Counted from the stretch's first letter, positions 45,397 through 53,239 are shown. The stretch is 64,000 nt of DNA from Bradyrhizobium quebecense (GCF_013373795.3 NZ_CP088022.1:7564001-7628000); one strand, 5' to 3'. Translations and numbers: made by a program. Notes: generated by a model from the letters alone, not told the origin.

Positions 45397-45849
45397 TCAA
45401 TCCGCGACCAGCCGTTTCAGCAGGCCGACGGCGGCGGCGAGTTCATCCTGCTCCCGCGCCGACAGCCGCGCGGCGATGGTGCGCGACAGCCAGTCCTGCC
45501 GCGCGGCACGGCCGGTGCGCAGCCGCTCGCGGCAGCTATCGGTGAGCGACATGATGGTCTGCCGGCCGTCGTCCGGATCGGGCGCGCCGCGCACCAGGCC
45601 CGCGGCCTCGAGCGCTGATATCGCCGAGCTCATCGACTGCGGACGCATCCCTTCAGACCGCGCCAGACTGGACACGGTCGCGGGGCCGTCCCTTTCGAGG
45701 CGCAGCAGGACCGCGACCTGGGACGGCGGAAGATCCTCACGCTGCCCCTGCTCACGCAGCCGGCGCTTCAGCGTTCCGATCAACAAACGAAGATCCTCGG
45801 CGAGCGCCGATGTGCGCGCTGATCCGTTACGGGCCGCTGAATTGTTCAT
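45397..45849 (-). CDS. MarR family transcriptional regulator
   Basis: A 150-residue winged-helix repressor. The DNA-binding segment is at about 43-100 (DLPPSQVAVLLRLERDGPAT, SLARSEGMRPQSMSSAISAL, GLVRGAPDPDDGRQTIMSLT with the wing DPDDGR). ATG 45849 was chosen because AAGGAT is ten bases upstream; a second ATG nine bases earlier overlaps that box. It starts the operon with the hydrolase, small membrane protein and MFS exporter. A 47-bp palindrome immediately upstream is its likely operator. Confidence 0.88.
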   Translation of the reverse strand: MNNSAARNGSARTSALAEDLRLLIGTLKRRLREQGQREDLPPSQVAVLLRLERDGPATVSSLARSEGMRPQSMSSAISALEAAGLVRGAPDPDDGRQTIMSLTDSCRERLRTGRAARQDWLSRTIAARLSAREQDELAAAVGLLKRLVAD

Positions 45850-45866
45850 GCCGGTCATCCTTGCAT

Positions 45867-45913
45867 ATATGAAGGTAATCTGTAAAGATTGTCTTCGCAG
45901 ATTACCTTCATAT
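45867..45913 (-). promoter_or_regulatory. Palindromic operator upstream of marR
   Basis: Two perfect 16-bp arms, ATATGAAGGTAATCTG at 45867-45882 and its exact complement at 45898-45913, flank a 15-bp core that itself contains AAGA-TTG-TCTT. The whole 47 bp is therefore palindromic except for a few central positions. It lies 18 bp upstream of the marR start and is AT-rich against the local background, as expected for an autoregulatory MarR operator, perhaps for two dimers. Confidence 0.75.
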
Positions 45914-46099
45914 TCCCGTGATCGTCAGCGCCCGGCAGAGCATTGTTGGACGATGCTTCAAGATCTGAACCGCAGCTGAACTCGGTTCTGGTGCGCATCA
46001 CATTAGATTTGGTTGTCTGTTGCGCGCGTATGTCGATGACTGCGCCGGCGCTCACGACGCGGCGTCTCGTCTCCGCGGTGGCTCGCGGAGTTGTTTGGA

Positions 46100-47053
46100 A
46101 TGAAGTTTGATGTTCGTTTAACGGCGGTCGGCGTATCGATCGTCCTTGCTTGCCTCGCGCAGCCGGCAGTGGCCCGGACATGCGAGGCGCCACCGGCGCT
46201 GACATCGGTCGACCCGCCCGGCTTCTACCGGGATGCAGGCGGTTACGCGGAAGCCATCAAGCCGCTGCATGCGTTCATTGCGCAGGTCAACAAGGCCGCC
46301 GATGAACGCGATCTGGATTGCGTCATGGACTTGCTCGCAGGCTGGGCCAACGGAAGTGCGCTGCTGACGATCGGCGCGAATTATCAGGGCGATTTCGAAC
46401 GCTCCTGGGCCGGGACCGATTTCGCGCTGGCGTTGCTGCGCTTCCCCAACGCGTCGACCAAGGCCGATCACCGTTTCCAGCAAATCAAACCATGGCTGAT
46501 CCGGATTGCCGAGGAAACCCGCGATGCCGATCGCATCAACCATCTCGACAACAATCTGGTCTATTGGGCAGGGCTCGATCTGATGTCGATCGGCACCCTG
46601 ACGGATCGCGGTGATCTGGTCGATGCCGGCATTTCCCGGGCGCGTCAGGGCATCAGGGACATCGGCGCCCACGGCGAATTGGAACGCGAGTTGAAGCGTG
46701 GCGAGCGCGCGCTGCACTACCACAACTTCGCGCTGATCCCGCTGGTGTTCTGCGCCGAGCTGGCAAGCCGCCGGAAGGTCGACCTCTATGCGGAGAACAA
46801 CGGAGCGATCCGTCGGCTCGCGGACCTGGTCGTTCGCGCGGTGCAGGACGAGCGCAGCTTCGGCGCTCTCACCAACGTTCCGCAGCAGCTCTTCCCCTGG
46901 ACGTTTCAGGGAGACCTTGCCTGGATGGAGCCGTATTACGCCCGGTTTCACGATCCGCGCTTGCCGCCAATTCTCAGCTCGAGAAGGCCTTTGAATAATC
47001 CGAGGCTTGGCGGCAACGTGACGGCGACCTGGGGCGCGCCCCTGCCGGACTAG
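46100..47053 (+). CDS. Alginate lyase family protein (AlgL-like)
   Basis: A 317-residue exported protein with a signal peptide (VRLTAVGVSIVLACLAQPAV, cleaved near AVA-RT). The alpha/alpha-barrel alginate lyase motif NNLVYWAGLDLMSIG (with N-N-x-x-Y-W) and RALHYHNFALIPLVF (the H-x-Y-H-N type segment) match polysaccharide lyase family 5. These enzymes depolymerise mannuronate-rich alginate in the periplasm. No alginate biosynthesis genes are nearby. ATG 46100 was preferred over TTG 46091 because of GGAG nine bases upstream. The substrate is inferred. Confidence 0.82.
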   Translation: MKFDVRLTAVGVSIVLACLAQPAVARTCEAPPALTSVDPPGFYRDAGGYAEAIKPLHAFIAQVNKAADERDLDCVMDLLAGWANGSALLTIGANYQGDFERSWAGTDFALALLRFPNASTKADHRFQQIKPWLIRIAEETRDADRINHLDNNLVYWAGLDLMSIGTLTDRGDLVDAGISRARQGIRDIGAHGELERELKRGERALHYHNFALIPLVFCAELASRRKVDLYAENNGAIRRLADLVVRAVQDERSFGALTNVPQQLFPWTFQGDLAWMEPYYARFHDPRLPPILSSRRPLNNPRLGGNVTATWGAPLPD

Positions 47054-47090
47054 GCTCGGTCGGAGGTGCGCAGTACCTCGATGACGCGTG

Positions 47091-47396
47091 CTATTCGCTC
47101 TCGCTGGTCGCCGGCGCCGCGTACATGTCCCGTGCGCGCTTGGTCACCGCCGCATAGCGCGCGGTCGCGCTGAGGGTCATCAGGCCGGCGCGCACCAGTC
47201 CCAGGATGGCGCGGCGTGAATGGAACGGGCCGGTCTTGCTCGCGGCATATCCGCGCGGGTAGAGCTGCAGGCGGCCGGCGAGCGCTTCCTGCAACGCCAG
47301 CTTCTGGGTCGCGCTCATGCGCCGGCGCCGCGCAGGCTTTTCCGCTTCCGCCAACATGAGCTCGATACCCAACGATTTCCGTGGCGCGGCCTTCAT
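47091..47396 (-). CDS. Hypothetical basic protein
   Basis: A 101-residue lysine/arginine-rich protein (MKAAPRKSLGIELMLAEAEK, PARRRRMSATQKLALQEALA, ATARYAAVTKRARDMYAAPA). No family was recognised; there is no signal peptide or membrane segment. The start at 47396 is uncertain, with a GGAG about 11 bases upstream; a longer form from 47507 is possible. The base composition is coding-like but evidence is limited. Confidence 0.5.
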   Translation of the reverse strand: MKAAPRKSLGIELMLAEAEKPARRRRMSATQKLALQEALAGRLQLYPRGYAASKTGPFHSRRAILGLVRAGLMTLSATARYAAVTKRARDMYAAPATSESE

Positions 47397-47644
47397 TGTC
47401 AGCTCACACTCCGGCCGACTGGCGCGACCTTCCGCGAGGCGCGGCGCCCGGCCGGCATCGCCATGGACGCCGGCATGTGGCACATCATGGCTTGCGCTGT
47501 TGCTCATTCGTACGACAGAACCGCATTTCGAGCGGCGGCGGCATCTGACGAAAGTCAGGATCAGTTATGACGAAAGTCATATTCGTTTGCGGCCGCTGCC
47601 GGCTTACGGCAGAGTGGGCTGCTCGCTGAGTTGATGGGCAACGC

Positions 47645-48715
47645 ATGATCGATTTGAGCGCGGATTTGCTTGCGGCGGCAGGAGCCGACGTCATCGGTCT
47701 CGCCGTCATCGGTGCCGACCGAAGCATGCAGCGGAAGATCGGGCGGCTGGTCGAATGGCTTCCCGCGATCGGCGTCGATTGTTGCGCATGCATGCTGCTG
47801 GTCGGCATGGAGGCCGAGCTGGCGGCGCTTGCCGCAGGCCAGCGGGACATGATCGCACTGGCCGGTGTCCGCGGTGCCTCGCCGGACATCGCGCAGCCGA
47901 TGACGGCGGTCGTGCTGTGGAACGGCGCGCAGTCGCATTACTTCGTCATCGCCATGCCGGACTTCGCGGGACGTCAGGTCGAAACGCTGCTCGGCAGCGA
48001 GCGCAGGGCCCGCCGCCTGATGGAGCAGCAGCTCGAGGCGGCGAGCGCGGAAGTGCGTTTTGCCTCGCTGGCGCGGACGCGGCTGCGGCTGGCGCGCGAC
48101 CTGCACGATACGCTGGTGCATTCGATCGTGGCGCTGCTGACCCAGATCCGGCTGATCAGGCATTATCTTTCGGCCGACCCGGCGCGCGTGGCGGACAGCC
48201 TTGCAACCGCAGAAGACGCAGCAGCGAGCGGACTCTCGCGTGCCCGCGAGGCCATCGATCGCCTGCGCACGCCCGACGATTTGAAGCTTGATCCCGACGT
48301 CGAGGGACTGCTCAGCGACTTCGCGGCGCGCAGCGGCGTCAGGGTGTCGATCCAGATCGACGAAGAGGCGCGTCCGGGCTTGCGCGATTGCGGCTTGACG
48401 GTTCAACGCATCCTCAGCGAGGCATTGCGCAATGTTCAGGCACATGCGCAGGCACACCGTGTCTCGTTTCACGCCTTCGAGGCGCCGGCCGCGGTCGGTC
48501 GCAAGCTCGTTGTCGAGATCCGCGACGACGGCCGCGGCTTCGATCTCGCGGTGCCCACTCCCGGACATTTCGGATTGATCGGGATGGCCGAATTTGCTGA
48601 ACTCGTCGGCGGAAGCTGCGCGGTGGAGAGCGCGCCCGGACAGGGAACGCTGGTCCGGATATCGCTCCCCGTGGCGGTGCCGCCGGCAGCGTCTGCCGGC
48701 CTGCTGGCCGATTGA
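47645..48715 (+). CDS. Cytosolic sensor histidine kinase (HisKA_3 type)
   Basis: A 356-residue kinase of the NarX/DegS-like HisKA_3 class. H154 is in RLRLARDLHDTLVHSIVALL. The ATP-binding domain includes ALRNVQAHAQAHRVSFHAF and EIRDDGRGFDLAVPTPGHFG. Residues 1-120 form a sensor-like region with no recognisable PAS, GAF or membrane helix (DVIGLAVIGADRSMQRKIGR, ALAGVRGASPDIAQPMTAVV), and a coiled linker leads to the kinase. The kinase is thus cytosolic. A NarL-type regulator gene follows 108 bp downstream, separated by a repeat. Confidence 0.88.
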   Translation: MIDLSADLLAAAGADVIGLAVIGADRSMQRKIGRLVEWLPAIGVDCCACMLLVGMEAELAALAAGQRDMIALAGVRGASPDIAQPMTAVVLWNGAQSHYFVIAMPDFAGRQVETLLGSERRARRLMEQQLEAASAEVRFASLARTRLRLARDLHDTLVHSIVALLTQIRLIRHYLSADPARVADSLATAEDAAASGLSRAREAIDRLRTPDDLKLDPDVEGLLSDFAARSGVRVSIQIDEEARPGLRDCGLTVQRILSEALRNVQAHAQAHRVSFHAFEAPAAVGRKLVVEIRDDGRGFDLAVPTPGHFGLIGMAEFAELVGGSCAVESAPGQGTLVRISLPVAVPPAASAGLLAD

Positions 48716-48737
48716 TGTCGTTGCCGCGCATTCGGAG

Positions 48738-48790
48738 CGTTTTCGAGCGAAGTGGCTACCGGTTCGCGTCAAGAAAACGCGACCAGCAAG
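48738..48790. repeat. Tail-only copy of the modular intergenic repeat
   Basis: The sequence GAGCGTTTTCGAGCGAAG followed by TGGCTACCGGTTCGCGTCAA and AAAACGCG matches the tail of the copies at 23213, 34932 and 52251. No hairpin head is present here. It lies inside the kinase-regulator operon. Confidence 0.7.
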
Positions 48791-48823
48791 ACAACTGGAC
48801 CTTCGAGAGGATGACTGAAGCCC

Positions 48824-49480
48824 GTGAGCATAATTGAGAAGGTGCGGGTGCTGATCGCCGAGGATCAGACCCTGATCAGGGAAGGTATCGCCACACTGCT
48901 TGCCCAGCAGAACGACGATTTCGAGATCCTTCCCGGTGCGTCCGACGGCGAGCAGGCCATCGAATTCGCGCGGCGCTATCGGCCGGACGTCATCCTGATG
49001 GACCTGCAGATGCCGCGTGTCGACGGCATCGCGGCGACCCAGCGGATTCTGCGCGAGTTGCCGCAGACCCATATCGTCGTGCTGACGACATTCGAGACCA
49101 ACGATCTGATCTTCGAGGCGGTCAGCGCGGGCGCCAAGGCGTATCTCCTGAAGGACGCCAGGATGGAGGAGATCGCATCGACCATCCGCGCGGTGATCAA
49201 CGGCCAGTCCGGGCTGTCGCCCAGCGTCGCCGCGCGCATCCTCGACGAGTTCAAGCGGCTGCGCGGCCCGCGCGTCTCGGCGAAGCTGCCGGTTCGCGAC
49301 GGGCTGACGGCGCGGGAGAATGAAATTCTCACGCTGATCGTCGAGGGCAAGAGCAATACCGAGATCGGTGAACGGCTGCATTTGGCCGAGGGCACGGTGA
49401 AGAACTATGTCAGCACCATTTTGGAAAAATGCCAGGTCAAGAACCGTACGGAACTGGCAATAAAGGCAATAACTTACTAA
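48824..49480 (+). CDS. NarL/FixJ family response regulator
   Basis: A 218-residue regulator. The receiver domain (1-125) has the acidic pair in VLIAEDQTLIREG, phospho-acceptor D60 in DVILMDLQMPRVDG and the lysine in AYLLKDARMEEI. The LuxR-type helix-turn-helix is at about 158-215 (LTARENEILTLIVEGKSNTE, LAEGTVKNYVSTILEKCQVK). The start is GTG 48824 with GAGAGG 13 bases upstream, an unusually long spacing. It partners the upstream cytosolic kinase and may control the GTPase cassette that follows 159 bp later. Confidence 0.9.
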   Translation: MSIIEKVRVLIAEDQTLIREGIATLLAQQNDDFEILPGASDGEQAIEFARRYRPDVILMDLQMPRVDGIAATQRILRELPQTHIVVLTTFETNDLIFEAVSAGAKAYLLKDARMEEIASTIRAVINGQSGLSPSVAARILDEFKRLRGPRVSAKLPVRDGLTARENEILTLIVEGKSNTEIGERLHLAEGTVKNYVSTILEKCQVKNRTELAIKAITY

Positions 49481-49639
49481 AAACAATTGCCTCCAATCGC
49501 ACACCACGCGGTTGATCCGGCTGAGATTGCTCGCGTTTCTCTGGGCCGCGCCGACAAAATTGGCTATAGGGTTGTTTCGGATTTGCTTTTTGACACGGCA
49601 GGTCCGGATTGCGCGGCTTTGACTAAACAGGGAATGACC

Positions 49640-50002
49640 ATGAAGGGTATCGAGCGCCAGACCAAGGATACCGATGGACTGGCAAACGCGGCGGCTGGCA
49701 ACGGCGCGGACGCCGCGGCGCATGGCATGGCGGCAATCGATCAGGTCCGCGATCTCCTGTTCGGCGGCGCGCAACGCTCGATTGAGACCAACCTCTCGGG
49801 TCTGCGCGAGGAGATGCAGGCCTCGCTGAAGCAGATGCAGGCGGACTTCACCAACGAGCTCACCGCGCTGCAGGCGCGGCTCTCCGACCTCGAACGCGAT
49901 ACCGAGCAGAAGCGCCTCGACTCGCTGAAGGATGTCGGTGCGGCCATCACCCAGCTCGGCGCTGCGATCAGCGGATTGGGATCCGGCCGCACGGGCAAAT
50001 AG
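49640..50002 (+). CDS. Small coiled-coil protein of GTPase cassette
   Basis: A 120-residue acidic, alpha-helical protein. A coiled coil spans about 45-105 (LREEMQASLKQMQADFTNEL, TALQARLSDLERDTEQKRLD), ending in a glycine-rich tail. No enzyme motif or signal peptide is seen. ATG 49640 has GGGA eight bases before it. The stop is 1 bp before the ATG of the OmpA-domain protein, so the two are co-translated. A cytoplasmic adaptor for the GTPase/OmpA pair is the simplest guess. Confidence 0.7.
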   Translation: MKGIERQTKDTDGLANAAAGNGADAAAHGMAAIDQVRDLLFGGAQRSIETNLSGLREEMQASLKQMQADFTNELTALQARLSDLERDTEQKRLDSLKDVGAAITQLGAAISGLGSGRTGK

Positions 50003-50003
50003 C

Positions 50004-51755
50004 ATGGCAGCCGCTGCCGGCCAGAATCGCGAGATCGAGCAGCTCAGGACATTGCTGTTTCAGCCCGAGGCGACGCGTCTGACGTCGCTGGAGGCCGACC
50101 TCGACTCGCTGCAGCGCTATGTCGGCAACGCCGATCGCCTGGAGACGGCAACTGCCGGCATTCTGGTGGAGGCGCTGGAGCGCGCCGAGGTCAACCGGCC
50201 GCGCGAGCTCGCCACCGCGATTGCGCCGGTCGTGGTCTCCGCGATCCGCAGCGAGATCAAGAATTCGCGCGAGCAGATGATCGAGGCGCTCTATCCGATC
50301 GTCGGCCGGCTGGTCAGCGCCGCGGTCGCTAATGCTTTCAGGGAACTGGTTGCCTCGCTCGAGCAGCGCATCAATGCGCTGACCTCGGCGCAATTGTGGG
50401 TCGGGCGGGTGAAGTCGCTGGTGACGGGACGTCCGATCAGCGAGTTCGTGCTCGCCGATGGTCCGCCGCAGATCAACCGGCTCCTGATCATCGAACGCGG
50501 CAATGGCCGCCTGGTCGCCGACTGGAAGCGCGAGGCGACCGTCGACGAGCGCGCCGACCTGCTCAGCGCCATGGTTGCGGCAATCCTCGAATTCTCCGTG
50601 CAGGCGCTGGCCGGCGAAGGCAATCTGCAGACGCTCGATTTCGGCGGTCGGCAGCTCGCGCTGCGCGCCTCGCCCCGCTTCATCCTGGCGGCGGAGTGCC
50701 TGGGGCCGCTGCGTCCCGCCGACAACGCCAGGATCAACTCGCTGTTCTTCGATGCGATCGAGCGCATCGACCGCGGCGCGGATTGCGACGGGCCGATGCT
50801 CGCCTCGCTCGCAACCGCGATCGAGACCGACGATACGCCGCGGCGGATCGCGAGCCGGCGCGGCAAGGTGATCCTGTTCGCCGTGCTCGCCGCTGTCGCC
50901 GCGCTGTTGCTTTATTTTGCCGTGACCTCGGTGACGCGCGCGCTGCTGGAGCGGCGGACCCATGCCGCGCTGGAGCAGCTCGCCGCGAAGCAGCCCCTGC
51001 TGGCCACGTTCCCGCTGCGGCTCGAGTTCGATCACGGCAACGCAAGCGTGGCCGTGTCGGGCCTCGAGCCCAGTCAGTTTGAGACAGCGCCACTGATCGA
51101 CACGCTCGCTGCGGCCGCGGCGCCGTACAAGGTCATCGACCGCATCGGACTGGTGTCCACGCCGGACCAGGCGGCGGCATCGCAGGCCGGCATTGCAGGC
51201 CTGCAGCAGAGCCTGACGCGCCTGCAGGCGAGCCTCGACCAGATGCGCGAAGCGACGGGCGCGCAGGCGAAGTCGGGCGACCAGAAATATGCCGCTCTCG
51301 CCGCGCAGTATGACAAGCTCGGCGAGCAGTACGCGAAGTTGAGCGAGCAGGCTGCGAAGCTGCAATCCGTCGCCGACGGTCCGGCGGCGCGGCTCGACCG
51401 CTTCATCGCCTCGACCGCGGTCTTCTTCGTCAACAATTCAGACGAATTCCTCGACAACGACCAGGCCGAGCAGCAGCTGCGCGAGCTCGCCGGGCTGCTG
51501 ACGAACAATGATCTCAGGCTGCGGATCGTCGGCTACGCCGATCAGAGCGGCACCGAAGGCACTAACAAGACGCTCGGGCGCAAGCGGGCGGAGCAGGTGC
51601 AGCGCAGGTTGACCGCGCTCGGCGTCGACCCGTCGCGGCTGATTTTGGTGTCGCGCGCTGCGACGATGCCGATCACCGACCGGCTCGACGCCACCGCCGG
51701 CGGCAACCGCCGCGTGGCGTTCGAGACGGTCTATCGAGGCGAAATGGCCCGCTGA
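50004..51755 (+). CDS. Trans-envelope OmpA-domain protein with cytosolic roadblock/longin-like region
   Basis: A 583-residue membrane protein. Residues 1-285 are cytosolic: a helical part (about 1-135), then a mixed region at about 150-262 (INRLLIIERGNGRLVADWKR, DLLSAMVAAILEFSVQALAG, ASPRFILAAECLGPLRP) whose pattern resembles roadblock/longin modules that bind Ras-like GTPases. One helix lies at 288-308 (KVILFAVLAAVAALLLYFAV). The periplasmic side has a BON-like stretch (330-385), a coiled coil (about 390-458) and an OmpA peptidoglycan-binding domain (about 468-575, RIVGYADQSGTEGTNKTLGR). The start at 50004 is 1 bp after the previous stop. The stop overlaps the GTPase start. Confidence 0.8.
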   Translation: MAAAAGQNREIEQLRTLLFQPEATRLTSLEADLDSLQRYVGNADRLETATAGILVEALERAEVNRPRELATAIAPVVVSAIRSEIKNSREQMIEALYPIVGRLVSAAVANAFRELVASLEQRINALTSAQLWVGRVKSLVTGRPISEFVLADGPPQINRLLIIERGNGRLVADWKREATVDERADLLSAMVAAILEFSVQALAGEGNLQTLDFGGRQLALRASPRFILAAECLGPLRPADNARINSLFFDAIERIDRGADCDGPMLASLATAIETDDTPRRIASRRGKVILFAVLAAVAALLLYFAVTSVTRALLERRTHAALEQLAAKQPLLATFPLRLEFDHGNASVAVSGLEPSQFETAPLIDTLAAAAAPYKVIDRIGLVSTPDQAAASQAGIAGLQQSLTRLQASLDQMREATGAQAKSGDQKYAALAAQYDKLGEQYAKLSEQAAKLQSVADGPAARLDRFIASTAVFFVNNSDEFLDNDQAEQQLRELAGLLTNNDLRLRIVGYADQSGTEGTNKTLGRKRAEQVQRRLTALGVDPSRLILVSRAATMPITDRLDATAGGNRRVAFETVYRGEMAR

Positions 51756-52255
51756 TGCTCACCGCAAAAGTCATGCTGCTCGGCGATATGGGGGTCGGCA
51801 AGACGTCGATCCTCTATCGGCTGATCTACAACCGGTTCGAGGGCCAGTACAAATCGACGCTGGGCGTCGAGATCCTGAGCCATGATGTGGCGCCGGCGGA
51901 TGGCAGCGATCCGATGCGCCTCGTGCTGTGGGACACCGACGGCGATTTCGGCACGCAGATCTTCGACACCGTCTATGTCACCGGTGCATCCGCCGCCATC
52001 ATCGTGTCCGATGTCACGCGGCCGCAGACCGTGACCCGCATGGTCGAGCTGGTCCGCGGTTTCGAGGAGCGATTCCCGGGCCGGCCCTACCGGGCGCTGC
52101 TCAACAAGATCGACCTGCCGGAAGCCGCCGGCAGCGCCGGCGCGATTGCCGAACTCGCCAAGTCGAGCGTCAAGCCGGTCAGCGCCAAGACCGGCGTCGG
52201 CATTGCCGAATGCTTTGTCGAGCTCGCCCAGACCATTCGCCGCCGTCAGCTCTAG
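51755..52255 (+). CDS. Ras/Rab-like small GTPase
   Basis: A 166-residue small GTPase of eukaryote-like type. The P-loop is LLGDMGVGKTSILYRL (10-18), switch-I is QYKSTLGVEI with T35, G3 is WDTDGDFG (60-64), G4 is NKID (117-120) and G5 SAKTG (143-147). In Rab proteins G3 is WDTAGQ; here the catalytic glutamine is replaced by aspartate, so intrinsic hydrolysis may be slow and dependent on a partner. There is no lipidation motif. It overlaps the OmpA-domain gene by one base and is the last gene of the cassette. Its stop codon is inside a palindromic repeat. Confidence 0.9.
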   Translation: MLTAKVMLLGDMGVGKTSILYRLIYNRFEGQYKSTLGVEILSHDVAPADGSDPMRLVLWDTDGDFGTQIFDTVYVTGASAAIIVSDVTRPQTVTRMVELVRGFEERFPGRPYRALLNKIDLPEAAGSAGAIAELAKSSVKPVSAKTGVGIAECFVELAQTIRRRQL

Positions 52256-52361
52256 AGCATTTTCGGTTCTGATTGAATCAGAACCGAAAATGCTCTAGAT
52301 TCTTGTTTTGACGCGTTTTCTTCACGCGAACCGGTGTCCACTTCGCTCGAAAACGCTCTGG
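52251..52361. repeat. Modular intergenic repeat with a perfect 24-bp palindromic head
   Basis: Two exact 24-bp arms (52251-52274, starting TCTAGAGCATTTTCGG, and 52276-52299) are separated by a single base, giving a 49-bp perfect palindrome that includes the GTPase stop codon. The tail to 52361 (GACGCGTTTTCTTCACGCGA, CCACTTCGCTCGAAAACGCTC-like) is shared with copies at 23213, 34932 and 48738. Confidence 0.85.
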
Positions 52362-52386
52362 TTCACATAACTCCGCACAGGTTTGT

Positions 52387-52437
52387 GTCAGCCGTCCCGA
52401 CTTCTCGGGGCTGGCGAATCGGGCCGGGACGGCTGAC
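52387..52437. other. Strong 13-bp hairpin in intergenic region
   Basis: Arms GTCAGCCGTCCCG (52387-52399) and its exact complement (52425-52437) enclose a 25-base loop. No T tract follows. It lies between the GTPase gene and the DUF3597 gene and is not part of the recognised repeats. It may be a structured RNA element, processing site or unlisted repeat. Confidence 0.6.
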
Positions 52438-52642
52438 TTCATCGCACGTGGGGCGTACGATGAAACGCGCGCGACATGCGGTGCATGACCGCACGAATCT
52501 CTCCCCGAATGCACCACGCCGTCCCACACTCCGATAGTGACGATGGTCATCTTCCGCTCGGCCAATGGCCTGCCTATCGTCCACGCGTCACTGGAACCAG
52601 TCACGGGACCAACGGTGTCCCGGGCGTACGGAGTGAGAGGAC

Positions 52643-53056
52643 ATGAGCATTTTTGGAAGCATCATGGGTGCAATCTTCGGCCACGGTGCCCAGGCTAAAA
52701 CCGCTGAGACCACAGCGACGGCAGCACCCGGCACCTCGCCGGCATCGACGTCAACGTCTGCATCTGCATCGCCGGCATCCGGCACATCCGCGGCGCAGAC
52801 GGTCGACGTCGCGGCGATCGTCGACAAGGCGGCGGCTGCCACCGGCGAGAAGCTCGACTGGCGCACCTCGATCGTCGACCTGTTGAAGGCGCTTGGCCTC
52901 GACAGCAGCCTTGCTGCGCGCAAGGAGCTCGCCAAGGAGCTGCACTACACCGGCGATACCAACAACACCGCCACCATGAATGTCTGGCTGCATCAGCAGG
53001 TGATGGCCAAGCTCGCCGCCAATGGCGGCAAGCTGCCGGCCGACATCAAGACCTGA
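52643..53056 (+). CDS. DUF3597 domain-containing protein
   Basis: A 137-residue protein. The N-terminus MSIFGSIMGAIFGHG is followed by an Ala/Thr/Ser-rich low-complexity linker (about 18-55) and the C-terminal DUF3597 domain (TVDVAAIVDKAAAATGEKLD, WRTSIVDLLKALGLDSSLAA, RKELAKELHYTGDTNNTATM). The domain resembles LysM-neighbouring modules of unknown function. The start has GAGAGG upstream. It is monocistronic, followed by a repeat. Confidence 0.85.
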   Translation: MSIFGSIMGAIFGHGAQAKTAETTATAAPGTSPASTSTSASASPASGTSAAQTVDVAAIVDKAAAATGEKLDWRTSIVDLLKALGLDSSLAARKELAKELHYTGDTNNTATMNVWLHQQVMAKLAANGGKLPADIKT

Positions 53057-53085
53057 TCACCGCCTTGAGCCGTGCGCGGCGCTAA

Positions 53086-53193
53086 GCATGATGCGGAAAA
53101 GTGCGAAGCGGTTTTCCCTCGCGACAAACGCGTAGCGTTTGCGCGGAGATCGTGCTCAAGCAAAAGGCTAAAGCGCGACATCGCGCTTTAGCG
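53086..53193. repeat. Dispersed intergenic repeat ending in a hairpin
   Basis: The block CATGATGCGGAAAAGTGCGA through GTGCTCAAGCAAAAGGC, followed by the hairpin TAAAGCGCGACATCGCGCTTTA-like with arms TAAAGCGCGA and TCGCGCTTTA, is a type I recognise as frequent in Bradyrhizobium intergenic regions. No other copy was found in this window. The hairpin may terminate the DUF3597 transcript. Confidence 0.65.
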
Positions 53194-53239
53194 TCGCGCA
53201 CGGCTCCGAACCATGTGTATTGCGTGAGGAGCAGTTGCG

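Noticed and set aside
47561..50005. 814-codon minus-strand frame opposite the two-component system
   Set aside because: The plus strand encodes obvious kinase and regulator proteins; the antisense frame has no motifs.
52581..52625. Possible EcfG-type promoter (GGAAC) before the DUF3597 gene
   Set aside because: GGAAC is present but the expected CGTT at 16-17 bases is not; the nearest is CGGT at 15 bases.
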